Notes: a model not told the origin generated them from the sequence alone. A stretch of 64,000 nt of DNA from Geobacter sp. (GCA_003314535.1 POSG01000003.1:62001-126000); one strand, 5' to 3'. Positions 50,757-59,740 are shown, counted from the stretch's first letter. Made by a program: numbers and translations.

Positions 50757-51110
50757 TCACCAGCTGCGGTCATAACTCCTGCAAGTGGAGCACAAGATCA
50801 CCGGTTTGCCACTTGCTTTGTCAGGATCCGGCCTGTAAACGTCAACAACTCCTGCCTTGGAGGTGAATTCAACACCGCAGGTCGAACACTTGACCAGGTT
50901 GCCCTCATTATCCGATTTCATCATCATATGACCCGGATGTGATTTTACATGCTCCTCAATTCCCGCGGATGATGTGAATTCAACACCGCAGGTTGAACAC
51001 TTGATCACCGGTTTCACAACCCCGGCATCTTTGGCGGCAGGTTCCGCCGATACATATCCAACCAGGGAAAGTGTTACCCCGAAAGCCATCAGAGCCAACA
51101 ATCTTCGCAT
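50757..51110 (-). CDS. Secreted protein with C2H2-type zinc finger
   Basis: 117 residues. A Sec signal peptide (LLALMAFGVTLSLVGYVSA) predicts export to the periplasm. The mature protein has KCSTCGVEFTSSAGIEEHVK followed by SHPGH, exactly the C-x2-C-x12-H-x3-H spacing of a classical C2H2 finger. The same CSTCGVEFTS segment is repeated about 37 residues later without the His pair, and a third CxxC (CSTC) lies near the C-terminus. C2H2 fingers are rare in bacteria and rarer outside the cytoplasm. Metal binding is likely; function unknown. A good sigma-70 promoter lies at 51206-51234. Confidence 0.8.
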   Translation of the reverse strand: MRRLLALMAFGVTLSLVGYVSAEPAAKDAGVVKPVIKCSTCGVEFTSSAGIEEHVKSHPGHMMMKSDNEGNLVKCSTCGVEFTSKAGVVDVYRPDPDKASGKPVILCSTCRSYDRSW

Positions 51111-51453
51111 TTTCTTATCCTCCTATTTCACAGGCATCTATTCTTTTCCGAATTTCTCTTTTCATATATCCATAAGAAAGTTTCTTGATCTCTTTCCATG
51201 GTCCCATTTTAGCTTTACCTACAATTTTTATCAAGAACAAATATCCCATTCCATATATATCGGATCTACGATTATTGTTGGTAGAACTGTTCGCTCCCCG
51301 CCAGCCGATTTCCCGGTCAACAAAGCGAAAATATCTCAGAACTGATACCGCAGTTTGCCCGGTTTTCGGGATCCAGCACTGAAACAGTCGAGGGACGGGA
51401 AGACAGACTACTGGCTGCAGGATCTGGAAACGGAAAGCATTCGCATCATTTCG
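51111..51453. other. Intergenic region, 343 nt
   Basis: AT-rich, with the promoter for the C2H2-like gene (51206-51234) and its ribosome binding site. It is downstream of the nth gene (51454). No further gene or strong terminator is seen. Confidence 0.5.
51206..51234 (-). promoter_or_regulatory. Predicted sigma-70 promoter
   Basis: On the minus strand TTGATA (51229-51234), a 17-nt spacer and TAAAAT (51206-51211). About 95 nt upstream of the secreted C2H2-like protein start. Confidence 0.65.
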
Positions 51454-52110
51454 TCATCTGCTCTTCCCCACCCCTCGGCGGTCGCAGAGATGTGCGATCA
51501 TGCAGGTGGAGCACCTGGGTGAAATTGGTACGCAGTGGTTCTGGCCGAACGTCACCAGGAGGTCATTTATCACCAGCCAGTAGCGCCCGGGCAGCTTGCT
51601 CCGGAGCGCATACTCCGTTTCCTCCGGCGTCTTTGTCTCCACATACCCCCAACGGTTGCAGATCCTGTGAACATGGGTATCGACACAGATCCCCGGCTTT
51701 CCGAAGCCCAGGGTCACCACGAGATTGGCGGTCTTGCGCCCCACACCCTTGAGCTTCAGGAGTTCGCCTATTTCATCGGGCACCTTGCCCGCGTAATTGT
51801 CCAGGAGAGTCCGGCAGACATTGAGGATGGTGACAGTCTTGTTGCGGTAGAATCCGACTGGGTAAATCGCTTCTTCGATGGTCGAAACCGGCAGGTTAAC
51901 CATCTTTTCGGGCGTGTCCGCGAGTGCAAACAGCCTCCCGGAAGCGGGGCCGGTCGTCCGGTCCTGGGTGCGCAGTGACAGGAGGCATGATATGAGGACC
52001 TTGAAGGGATCGCCCTCGCGCTGGGACACGATGGTAACCGCTGGTGTCTGCCATTGTTTGACCGCTTCGGCCAGCAGCCCTATCGCCTCGTGGATCTGTT
52101 CAGGTTTCAT
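51454..52110 (-). CDS. nth: Endonuclease III
   Basis: 218 residues. Base-excision-repair glycosylase/AP lyase for oxidised pyrimidines. Seen: the helix-hairpin-helix LLKLKGVGRKTANLVVTLGF with the catalytic Lys, the catalytic Asp in GICVDTHVHRICNRWGYV, and the 4Fe-4S ligands in CVPISPRCSTCMIAHLC (C-x6-C-x2-C-x5-C). ATG 52110 matches the family start and has GGGGG upstream; the longer frame to 52173 is rejected. Confidence 0.95.
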   Translation of the reverse strand: MKPEQIHEAIGLLAEAVKQWQTPAVTIVSQREGDPFKVLISCLLSLRTQDRTTGPASGRLFALADTPEKMVNLPVSTIEEAIYPVGFYRNKTVTILNVCRTLLDNYAGKVPDEIGELLKLKGVGRKTANLVVTLGFGKPGICVDTHVHRICNRWGYVETKTPEETEYALRSKLPGRYWLVINDLLVTFGQNHCVPISPRCSTCMIAHLCDRRGVGKSR

Positions 52111-52188
52111 TTCGCCCCCGGGAAGACAGTTTTCTGTGGCCTGGATTGTATCCGACTTCCCTGCACCGGGCAAGTCGCGTTTTGCCAG

Positions 52189-52217
52189 TTGAACCGGTGG
52201 CTGTTCTGACCTATACT
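52189..52217 (+). promoter_or_regulatory. Predicted sigma-70 promoter
   Basis: TTGAAC (52189-52194), a 17-nt spacer and TATACT (52212-52217), 30 nt before the PHP gene start at 52248. It sits in the divergent region with nth. Confidence 0.7.
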
Positions 52218-52247
52218 GTTTTGTATTACAGACCGGGAGGAATCACG

Positions 52248-53117
52248 ATGCGGCAGTTCATGGACCTTCACATACACACCCTACATTCCGACGGGGTCCA
52301 CGCACCATCAAAAATCGTTGCCATGGCTGCTGAAAAAGGACTTAAGGCAGTAGCCATAACCGACCACGACTCCGTCTCCGGTGTGGACGAAGCGCTCGAG
52401 GCCGGCAGCCGCCTGGGAGTGGAGGTCGTTCCCGCGGTTGAACTCTCCATAGGCTACCGGAATTATCAGGATGTCCATCTCCTCGGCTACTTCATAGACC
52501 ACCTAGATCCCTCCTTTACCGCCAAGCTCAGGGAATTCCGCCGGGCCAGGGAGGTGCGGGCCAAGGCGATCGTAGAAAAGATAAATACAAAACTGTCATC
52601 GGAGCGAAAGGGACTCATCACCTATGACGAAGTAATCGATATTTCCGGCGAAGCCATGAGCCGCCTGCATATCGCGCGGGTATTGGTGGACAGGCGGGTT
52701 GCACGCCACGTGCAGGACGCGTTCAACCGCTACCTTCAGCCCTGTGATGTCCCGAAGCAATACTTCCCCCTGGAAGAAGCTCTGGGAGAGATCAGGCGAC
52801 TGGGCGGGGTTTCCGTCCTGGCCCATCCGCCGAGCATTTCCGACGATCGCGGTGTGATAGCTTCCCTCATAAGGGATATGGCGGGCCTGGGTCTGAACGG
52901 CCTGGAAGTGTTCAACAATCTCTGTTACAAGGATGACATGATATTCCTGGAAAACCTGTGCCTGGAGCTGGGTCTCGCAATGACGGGAGGATCCGACTAC
53001 CACGGCTACGAAGACGACGTTGACATCGGCATCGGAAGGGGCGGACTTGCCGTGGCGTACCGCCTGCTCGAACCGCTGAGAAGTATCGCCGCGAACGGGA
53101 GCTCTCCGCACCGCTAG
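52248..53117 (+). CDS. PHP-domain phosphoesterase (RNase AM/TrpH-like)
   Basis: 289 residues. ATG 52248 follows GGGAGGAATCACG. The metal-binding PHP motifs are all present: DLHIHTLHSDG, AITDHDSVSG, the Glu in VPAVELSI, and SVLAHPPSIS and TGGSDYHGYED near the C-terminus. Members such as E. coli YciV trim RNA 5' ends or hydrolyse nucleoside bisphosphates, in the cytoplasm. It has its own promoter. Its TAG stop begins a TAGTGTCC repeat element. Confidence 0.88.
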   Translation: MRQFMDLHIHTLHSDGVHAPSKIVAMAAEKGLKAVAITDHDSVSGVDEALEAGSRLGVEVVPAVELSIGYRNYQDVHLLGYFIDHLDPSFTAKLREFRRAREVRAKAIVEKINTKLSSERKGLITYDEVIDISGEAMSRLHIARVLVDRRVARHVQDAFNRYLQPCDVPKQYFPLEEALGEIRRLGGVSVLAHPPSISDDRGVIASLIRDMAGLGLNGLEVFNNLCYKDDMIFLENLCLELGLAMTGGSDYHGYEDDVDIGIGRGGLAVAYRLLEPLRSIAANGSSPHR

Positions 53118-53249
53118 TGTCCCGTGAGGTTAGTTCACCGCACAAATTGCGAGGAATTTTGGTTCCTGGCAAGGCGTGGTGACGCAAGCCTGGCACGGCC
53201 TAAGCTGAGGAGCCGCAACACAGCCAGGGGCCAAAAGGACCACAATTTG
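53115..53249 (+). repeat. TAGTGT-type element with long inverted repeat (possible structured RNA)
   Basis: Begins with the stop codon of the PHP gene. Positions 53143-53170 (starting CAAATTG, ending CCTGGC) and 53223-53249 (starting GCCAGG, ending CAATTTG) are imperfect reverse complements over about 27 nt, enclosing a core of about 52 nt with its own short stems. The segment 53153-53173 matches 801-820. It could be a small mobile repeat or a transcribed structured RNA upstream of the next gene. Confidence 0.6.
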
Positions 53250-53307
53250 AAGGAATGAATGAGCCGCACTGGACACGAATGTCCCGAGCAACCAAGGACA
53301 GGGAAAG

Positions 53308-53532
53308 ATGGCAGACGCCCGCGAAGTACTCGAAACGATGAGAAAGGTCGCCAGAATCCGCATAGACATGCTCAGGGAAGGGGTGACCTTTCACAGCAAA
53401 GCCAGGCAGGCGTATTACCTCAGGGAATACGAGGAAAAACTGCGAGAAATCGAGGGGTTGATACGCCGAATGAACATCAGGCTGGTTTACAGCAAGGGGA
53501 ACTCCGTTGATGAACCCGACGGCATGGAATGA
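53308..53532 (+). CDS. Small helical protein (74 aa)
   Basis: ATG 53308 follows GGGAAAG. Highly charged and mostly helical: DAREVLETMRKVARIRIDML and YYLREYEEKLREIEGLIRRM suggest a short coiled coil, followed by RLVYSKGNSVDEPDGME. No known family. It is short but has a ribosome binding site and non-repetitive coding-like sequence. It ends 76 nt before the convergent MgtC gene. Confidence 0.55.
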   Translation: MADAREVLETMRKVARIRIDMLREGVTFHSKARQAYYLREYEEKLREIEGLIRRMNIRLVYSKGNSVDEPDGME

Positions 53533-53607
53533 TGCTTGCGGGGCACGCTGAGCAGCATGGCAAGCTTCACCAGGCCCCGGGCATCCGCTTGGCTGGTCAG
53601 GCTTCAA

Positions 53608-54285
53608 TCATTCAAGCCTCACCTTCTTCACACCAGGAATGGCCAGTATGCTGTCCAGCATCCTGTAAGCCACCTCGCGGTCCACGAGCTTGATCTCGAA
53701 CTCCAGGAAGAATTCCAGTTTTTCAAGATCCCGCTCCACGGATGCATTGAGCATCCTCAGGTTGCAGCCGCTCACCAGCTTTTCGACTCGCGCCATCTGT
53801 CCTTCAAGGTCCGTGCTCCAGACCTTGACCGCGCTGTAGGTATCCCGGTTCAGAACACCTTCGACCTTTTTAAGTACCAGCAACGAGCCAATGGCAGTGG
53901 CCGTAACCACGGCCGACAAGGCAAAAAGTCCTATTCCGCACGACACCCCGATCGCAGCTGCGACCCAAAGGCAGGCAGCCGTGGTAAGGCCGCGGATCGA
54001 AGCCTTTTCCCGGAGGATGGCGCCCGCCCCCAGGAAACCTATGCCTGTCACGACCTGGGCCGCCACCCTGGACGGATCTATTGACACACCGCCGTCCACG
54101 GTAACGCTGCCATAGATCTTGTAGAAATAAATCGAGGCAACCGTGAAGACGCAAGATCCCAGGGAAACGAGAAGATGGGTGCGAAAACCCGCAGGACGTC
54201 CGTGGATCTCCCGTTCAAGGCCGATGGAACCGCCCAGAACCGCGGCCAGCAGCAAACGGAGGATGGTCTCCAGATCGATTTCCAT
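53608..54285 (-). CDS. MgtC/SapB-family membrane protein
   Basis: 225 residues from ATG 54285, which has GAGGAT upstream; 54309 is less likely. N-terminal MgtC domain (about 1-140) with four or five helices: LRLLLAAVLGGSIGLEREIH, GRPAGFRTHLLVSLGSCVFT, AAQVVTGIGFLGAGAILREK and TTAACLWVAAAIGVSCGIGL. The C-terminal soluble part is ACT-like. The family is known for magnesium limitation and virulence-related regulation of ATP synthase in pathogens; in environmental bacteria its role is uncertain. Confidence 0.88.
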   Translation of the reverse strand: MEIDLETILRLLLAAVLGGSIGLEREIHGRPAGFRTHLLVSLGSCVFTVASIYFYKIYGSVTVDGGVSIDPSRVAAQVVTGIGFLGAGAILREKASIRGLTTAACLWVAAAIGVSCGIGLFALSAVVTATAIGSLLVLKKVEGVLNRDTYSAVKVWSTDLEGQMARVEKLVSGCNLRMLNASVERDLEKLEFFLEFEIKLVDREVAYRMLDSILAIPGVKKVRLE

Positions 54286-54347
54286 GTCTATCCTCACTTC
54301 CCTCGCCACAGCCAGCCCCGTGCACCATGAAGCCTACCGGCGCCCGA

Positions 54348-55442
54348 TCAATCAAAAGAAAGGTCGATTGTAAGCGCCGTTTTCTTTTCGCTGTTGCCAA
54401 TGCGTATCACCAGCGGCAGTCTGAAACGGCCATATGCGAGTTTTTCAATATCACCGGCGAGCAGAATTTTCGGGTCCAGAAGCTTCTCGCTGTCCACGCT
54501 TCCAGCCATGTGCTCCATTGAAGGGGCTTCGGGAGCGCGCTCTTCCTCCGACACCTGGGCAGGCGTTTCCCCGGCAGGCTGGAACGACATGTAAGCAGGC
54601 ATATCGGCATCAGCAGAGAGTCCGCTTTCCTCGGCCAGCGGCTCCAGTTCAGGCAGTTCTTCGCCGGTCTCCATGGAAAGGAGTTCAAGATCCTCTTCGG
54701 CTTCAGCCTCGTGAGACTCTTCCGTGCCGGCCGGCTGCTGCGATTCAGCCTTATCATGCGCTTCGGCTGCTTCGTAAAGATCTGCCGCTTCGAGCGGCGC
54801 GGCAAAGGCGGGTTCCGGTTCGGAAATTGCCTCGACATCCTCCGCCGGTGAGGTCACGGTCGTTTCCTGCAAATTCCTGAGAACCATCTTCACCATCTCG
54901 GAAAGTGTCGTCAACACTCCGTTCCCGTTGCAGGCCGATGACAATATGACGCGGTCGTCTCCCGTATCCAGCAGCAGGCGCATCTGCTCTTCCGGCACTG
55001 CGTCGGCAAGGTCCGTCTTGTTGAACTGGTATATACGGGGTGTGCTTCCCGGATCCATGTCAAGGGATGAAAGACAATCCTTCAGCATGTCGAAGCTATC
55101 ACTATTCAGTTGGCTGCGGGCTGGCGATACATCTGCCACGAAGACTATGCCGTCGGCTCCTTTCAGCGCGTTTTTCCATACCCCGCTGTTCACATTGTCT
55201 CCGGGCGCGGTATAGATATGGAAACGGACGCTGTAGTCGCCGATTCCGGCCAGTTCCGGCCGCATGAAATCGAAGAAAACCAGCCTGCCGCTGGCGGTGT
55301 TCATGAACTTGAACTTTCCCCGGTATTCCGGCTTGAGCTTGTTGTAGATATACTCCAGGTTGGTCGTCTTGCCGCTCCCACCGGGGCCGTAGTAGACAAT
55401 TTTGGCGTGTATCTCTTTTTTCGCGTCATTCACCAGAGCCAT
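54348..55442 (-). CDS. MglA-like small GTPase with long C-terminal extension
   Basis: 364 residues. Residues 1-195 are a Ras-like GTPase of the MglA type: P-loop AKIVYYGPGGSGKTTNLEYI, the switch region with YTAPGDNVNSGVWKNALKGA, VFVADVSPARSQLNSDS, and NKTDLADAVPEE (NKTD guanine motif). An acidic, low-complexity linker (about 200-305) is followed by a short conserved beta-rich tail (YGRFRLPLVIRIGNSEKKTA). MglA sets cell polarity and motility in myxobacteria; here it is followed by a HEAT-like gene (13 nt upstream of its start) and a SPOR gene, which suggests a polarity or division-site role. Inference. Confidence 0.85.
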   Translation of the reverse strand: MALVNDAKKEIHAKIVYYGPGGSGKTTNLEYIYNKLKPEYRGKFKFMNTASGRLVFFDFMRPELAGIGDYSVRFHIYTAPGDNVNSGVWKNALKGADGIVFVADVSPARSQLNSDSFDMLKDCLSSLDMDPGSTPRIYQFNKTDLADAVPEEQMRLLLDTGDDRVILSSACNGNGVLTTLSEMVKMVLRNLQETTVTSPAEDVEAISEPEPAFAAPLEAADLYEAAEAHDKAESQQPAGTEESHEAEAEEDLELLSMETGEELPELEPLAEESGLSADADMPAYMSFQPAGETPAQVSEEERAPEAPSMEHMAGSVDSEKLLDPKILLAGDIEKLAYGRFRLPLVIRIGNSEKKTALTIDLSFD

Positions 55443-55455
55443 GGGAAACCCCCTA

Positions 55456-56373
55456 TCAATCCTTTTTTTTGTTCAGCAGCAACCGCCTCGCCTGGGTAGC
55501 GATCACGGAAGAGATATTCTTGCTCCTGGAAAGCATGGTCAGGTCCTTTTCAGTCAAGACCGAAAGGAACCGCAGGGCATGGTGCAGCGGGGTCTTGTGG
55601 TTTTCCACCAGCGCCTTTTTTATCTGGTAGTTCTTTGTCCATTCCTTGTTGACGCATATTTCACGCAGTATGTCGTCGTTGTTGACCGAAGACTTGGAAA
55701 TGCTGAGCACTTCCGCTTCGGTTATGCGGGGATTCTTGATGACCGAAATGGAAATGAGCTTGTTGGTGTCTTTGACCAGGAGCATCCTCCACTCCTTGTC
55801 GCCGGTCATGCCCATCTTGATTTTTTCCGATATGCCCATCGATTGGGCCAGCTGGTATTTGCTTCTGAAATCTTCGCTGTCCTCATCGACAGGCTCTTCC
55901 GAGCCGGTCTCTCCTTCTTCCCCTGCGTCGCCTGCATCCCCGGTTGAACCTGCCCCCTCCCGCGAATCGGCAACCCCGCCCCGATCCGGTGTCGCGCCGC
56001 CGACCTGTCCCGCTGTCACCGCCGCCAGCACGCTTTCGTCAGCCGAAGGATTTGCTGCCAGGAGTTCGGCAACCTGCTCATCACGGCCATGCAGTTTCGC
56101 AAGCAGCTCGAGAATGCGCGGATGCGTCCGGGGGGATGCGCATGCCTGCAGCAGGATATCACGTGCAAGCTCTTTCAGACTCCGTACCGCCGCAGTGCGG
56201 ATTTCCGGGTCGGCATCGCGGGACAGGAATGCAAGCACCGCGGGAAAGTCGGAAGAAGGCACCCCCGCCTCCCCCCTGGCGGCAGCAAGCCTGTCCTCGC
56301 GGGATGCGCCGGGCTTCACGTACCGCGCGGAATCCTGCGATATCCTGATTGTAGCCTTGCGATCTTCAGCCAT
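55456..56373 (-). CDS. HEAT-repeat-like protein next to MglA-like GTPase
   Basis: 305 residues. The N-terminal half has HEAT-like helices (LAFLSRDADPEIRTAAVRSL, RTHPRILELLAKLHGRDEQV), a Gly/Glu/Asp-rich linker (about 135-165), and a C-terminal helical part (about 170-305) with YQLAQSMGISEKIKMGMTGD and EWRMLLVKDTNKLISISVIK. I do not recognise a named family. Starts at ATG 56373; TTG 56382 is possible. Between the SPOR gene and the GTPase gene, 11 and 13 nt from each, so one operon. Confidence 0.75.
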   Translation of the reverse strand: MAEDRKATIRISQDSARYVKPGASREDRLAAARGEAGVPSSDFPAVLAFLSRDADPEIRTAAVRSLKELARDILLQACASPRTHPRILELLAKLHGRDEQVAELLAANPSADESVLAAVTAGQVGGATPDRGGVADSREGAGSTGDAGDAGEEGETGSEEPVDEDSEDFRSKYQLAQSMGISEKIKMGMTGDKEWRMLLVKDTNKLISISVIKNPRITEAEVLSISKSSVNNDDILREICVNKEWTKNYQIKKALVENHKTPLHHALRFLSVLTEKDLTMLSRSKNISSVIATQARRLLLNKKKD

Positions 56374-56384
56374 TGGCGGCAAAA

Positions 56385-57521
56385 CTACTTTCTTCCGGAC
56401 ACGAAAGGTTTGAAACCAAGTTTTTTCAGCTTTCCAGCCTCTTCCAGGGCATCCTCGCGGGAGGGAAAACTGCCGCCCGTCAGGGTATAGGTCTGGACCG
56501 GCGCCACGGATTTCCTGATGGTGGGGTTTATCCCCTTCCCGTTCAGCTGCTCGCGCACCTCCATGGCCCGTTCATAGGCATAATACGAACCGGCGTAAAC
56601 CGCATATCGGCCGTTTTCCTTTAAAACGAAGGCATCCTTGCTCGCGTTCCGCACCCTGTTCAATTCCGCCTGTGCCTCCGGCTGGGTATCGAAATCGGCC
56701 ACGTAGAGCCGGTTCATCGGCTCGCTTCTTTTCCTGGCCACTACCGAAACCTGTTTGAAGCCGGCCCGTTCCAGTTTGGCCTTGTCCGCAGCCATGGAAG
56801 ACTTCAGCACATACGTCCCGATAACCAGGGTGTAGGCCCCGCCGGTCTTTTTCACCGCCGAAGGAGTCGGTGCGGGTGTCTTTTCCGCGTCCGTCCCGGT
56901 ATTCTGTCCGTTCGCGGCTTTCACGGGAGCGGAAGCGGTTTTGCCTGCGGCGCCTTTCTTGACATCGGCATTCTTCTGCGCGGCAGTGGAAGGCCTTGGC
57001 GACTTTTCCGCAGTCTTTGCCGTCGCAACCCTGGGTTTTGTCTGTTTGTCCGGTGTTTTAGCGGCCGCAGCCTGCTTCTGGACATCCCCGGACTTGGCAG
57101 CGGCTGTTTTTTCCGTTGTTTTCCCGGATTCGGCAACCGTCTTGGCTTTCACCCCGGCGGCCGGCGCTTTTTGTTCCGGCTGCTGCTTTGACCGTGCGGC
57201 AGCCGGTTGGGGGGACACAGCAACTTCGGCAGGCTTAACAGGGCCTGTCCCGGGAACCGCCGGAGTGGCGCTTTTCCCCTGGGCTGATGCCTGGGGGGCT
57301 GCGCCGTTCCGTGCAGGCATTGCTTTCCTGACTTCGGACGAAATTATGTCGCGCTGCCCGGCAATCTCGTCCTTCGAGCGGAAGATGTCCGTAAAGAAGT
57401 AGAAATAGCCGAAACAGGCCGAGAGTGCGGCAAGAACCAGCAGGATACCTTTGGCGCTGCTTCCGCCCACCCCGGCGAGACCGGTTTTTTCCCCGTTTCC
57501 GGGCAATCCCGTTGCTACCAT
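56385..57521 (-). CDS. SPOR-domain membrane protein
   Basis: 378 residues. A single membrane helix near the N-terminus (about 24-45, KGILLVLAALSACFGYFYFF) anchors it in the inner membrane with the rest in the periplasm. A long Ala/Lys/Pro-rich linker (about 70-225) leads to two C-terminal SPOR-like modules (YTLVIGTYVLKSSMAADKAK; RYAVYAGSYYAYERAMEVRE; YTLTGGSFPSREDALEEAGK). SPOR domains bind denuded peptidoglycan at division sites. Operon with the HEAT-like and GTPase genes. Confidence 0.85.
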   Translation of the reverse strand: MVATGLPGNGEKTGLAGVGGSSAKGILLVLAALSACFGYFYFFTDIFRSKDEIAGQRDIISSEVRKAMPARNGAAPQASAQGKSATPAVPGTGPVKPAEVAVSPQPAAARSKQQPEQKAPAAGVKAKTVAESGKTTEKTAAAKSGDVQKQAAAAKTPDKQTKPRVATAKTAEKSPRPSTAAQKNADVKKGAAGKTASAPVKAANGQNTGTDAEKTPAPTPSAVKKTGGAYTLVIGTYVLKSSMAADKAKLERAGFKQVSVVARKRSEPMNRLYVADFDTQPEAQAELNRVRNASKDAFVLKENGRYAVYAGSYYAYERAMEVREQLNGKGINPTIRKSVAPVQTYTLTGGSFPSREDALEEAGKLKKLGFKPFVSGRK

Positions 57522-57550
57522 CGATGCTGTCCCCCCTTCCGGTGAATATG

Positions 57551-59635
57551 CTACGCCTTGCTGTTGGCCGCAGCTTCGTTGATAACCTTCTGTGCCAGGT
57601 GACTCGGCAGTTCCTCGTAGTGGGAAAACTCAGTGGTGAAAAGCCCGCGGTCACTGGTCATGGAGCGAAGATCGTTGGCATAGGAGAGCACCTCGGCCAT
57701 GGGAACAACCGCCCTGATTATCTGCGAATTCGCCTTGGGCTCCACACCCACAACCTTGCCCCGACGCGAGTTCAGGTCGCCGATGACATCACCCATATTG
57801 TCTTCCGGCACGGTGATCTTCATCTTCATGATAGGCTCGAGAAGCACCGGCTTGGCAATCTCCATGGCTTTCTTGAACGCCATGGAACCGGCGATCTTGA
57901 AGGCCATTTCCGAGGAGTCGACCGTGTGAAACGAACCATCGTAGAGCACGGCCTTGAAATCCACCACGGGGTACCCGGCAAGGGCGCCCTCCAGGGAAGC
58001 TTCCTGGATACCCTTGTCGACGGCCGGTATGTATGTCTTGGGGATGACGCCACCCACGATCTTGTCTTCGAACTGGTAGCCTTCGCCGCGTTCGCGCGGG
58101 ACGAATTCAACCCAGCAGTCACCGTACTGGCCGCGACCGCCGGACTGCTTCTTGTATTTGCCCTGCACCTTGACCGAGCTTTTCATCGTCTCCAGGTAGG
58201 GGACTTTCGGGGTCTTCAGCTCCACTTCGACGCTGAACTTGCGACGAAGCTTCTCGATGGTGACCTCCAGATGAACCTGTCCCATGCCGGAAATGATGAG
58301 CTCGCGGGTCTGGTCGTCACGCCGCAGGGTTATGGTCTGGTCTTCCTCCATGAGCCTCTGGAGCGCACCGTGGATCTTGTCCTCGTCGTTCTTGGTCTTT
58401 GGCTGGATGGCGTACGAGATCACCGGTTCCAGCGATTTGGCCGGTTCGTAGACGATGGGTTTGTCGGCATCGCACAGGGTATCGCCGCTGACCGTTTCCT
58501 TCAGCTTGGCCACGGCAACTATGTCCCCTGCCACGGCCTGCTTGATCGGTTTCTGCTTTTTCCCTTCCAGTTCGTAAATCTGGCCGATGCGCTCCACGCA
58601 GTCCTTGGTAGAGTTCAACACTGTGGAATCGGAATTGAGGACACCCGAATAGACCCTGAAGACGGTGATCTTGCCGGTGTAGGGATCCGATGTGGTCTTG
58701 AACACCAGCGCTGAAAACGGTTGCGATTCTTCCGGCGCACGCTCTTCAACATCATTGGTCTTGGGATTGGTGCCGGTGACGTTTCCACGGTCGAGGGGCG
58801 AAGGGAGGCACTGGCAGATATAGTCCAGCAACTGGGCAACACCGATGTTCACGGTGGCCGAACCGCAGAAGACCGGGGTGAAGGTGTTGCGCAACGTGCC
58901 GACCCTCAGTCCGTCGAGGATCTCTTCTTCGGTCAGTTCGCCGACGTCGAGGAATTTCTCCGTCAAAGCGTCATATGCCTCGGCCACTGTCTCCACCATC
59001 TTTTCCCGCATGCTTTCGGCATCCGCCAGGAACTCCGCGGGGATATCCGTTTCGGTGAACTTGCCGGACATGTCCTTCTGGTACCTGAAAGCCTTCATCG
59101 TGACCAGGTCGATGACACCTTCGAAATTCTCCTCGGCGCCGAGGGGGATCTGTACTGCAACGGCGCGCGCACCCAGGGCCTTTTCCATGTCGCCCATGGC
59201 CCGGAGGAAATTGGCGCGTTCACGGTCCATCTTGTTCACAAAGGCTATGCGGGGGATTTCAGCCTCGTTGGCCCATTCCCATACTTCCTCGGTCTGGACC
59301 TTGACACCAGAAATGGCGGAAATCATGACCACCGCTCCTCCCAGGACCCTCAGGCAAGACCTGGTATCAGCAATGAAGTCGCCGTATCCCGGGGTATCTA
59401 TGAGGTGGAGGCTGTGTCCTTTCCATTCGCCATGGTTGAGAGCAGAGGATACGGTGATCCTTCTCTTGATCTCTTCCGGTTCGAAGTCCATGGTGGAAGA
59501 ACCGTCGTCGACACGGCCGAGGCGGTCGTTCATGCCCATGGTAAAGAGCATGGCTTCGGTCAGGGAGGTCTTGCCCGCCCCTCCGTGGGCCACAATTCCA
59601 ACGTTTCTCACTTTTGCGGTGTCATACTTTGCCAT
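57551..59635 (-). CDS. Elongation factor G paralog (EF-G2 type)
   Basis: 694 residues with all EF-G domains. GTPase motifs: G1 GIVAHGGAGKTSLTEAM (HGGAGKT in place of the HIDAGKT of housekeeping EF-G), G3 LIDTPGYGDFIA and G4 FVNKMDRERANF. The domain II-V region is complete and ends HLAQKVINEAAANSKA. The divergent G1 and the absence of str-operon neighbours (rpsL, rpsG, tuf) point to the EF-G2 family, whose exact role (fine-tuning translocation or recycling) is not settled. Located between the SPOR gene (29 nt) and coaX. Confidence 0.9.
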   Translation of the reverse strand: MAKYDTAKVRNVGIVAHGGAGKTSLTEAMLFTMGMNDRLGRVDDGSSTMDFEPEEIKRRITVSSALNHGEWKGHSLHLIDTPGYGDFIADTRSCLRVLGGAVVMISAISGVKVQTEEVWEWANEAEIPRIAFVNKMDRERANFLRAMGDMEKALGARAVAVQIPLGAEENFEGVIDLVTMKAFRYQKDMSGKFTETDIPAEFLADAESMREKMVETVAEAYDALTEKFLDVGELTEEEILDGLRVGTLRNTFTPVFCGSATVNIGVAQLLDYICQCLPSPLDRGNVTGTNPKTNDVEERAPEESQPFSALVFKTTSDPYTGKITVFRVYSGVLNSDSTVLNSTKDCVERIGQIYELEGKKQKPIKQAVAGDIVAVAKLKETVSGDTLCDADKPIVYEPAKSLEPVISYAIQPKTKNDEDKIHGALQRLMEEDQTITLRRDDQTRELIISGMGQVHLEVTIEKLRRKFSVEVELKTPKVPYLETMKSSVKVQGKYKKQSGGRGQYGDCWVEFVPRERGEGYQFEDKIVGGVIPKTYIPAVDKGIQEASLEGALAGYPVVDFKAVLYDGSFHTVDSSEMAFKIAGSMAFKKAMEIAKPVLLEPIMKMKITVPEDNMGDVIGDLNSRRGKVVGVEPKANSQIIRAVVPMAEVLSYANDLRSMTSDRGLFTTEFSHYEELPSHLAQKVINEAAANSKA

Positions 59636-59740
59636 AAATCCCCCTTGATTTATCTAATGGATGATACCCCTCCTGCATGACTCCAAAAGAACTTGAACAC
59701 CTATGACTTCGTATTTTATCAAACAATGGCTTTCAACCGG

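Noticed and set aside
53175-53205. Resemblance to a c-di-GMP (GEMM) riboswitch, from GACGCAAGCC
   Set aside because: Only a short fragment matches; the other conserved GEMM segments and stem arrangement are missing.
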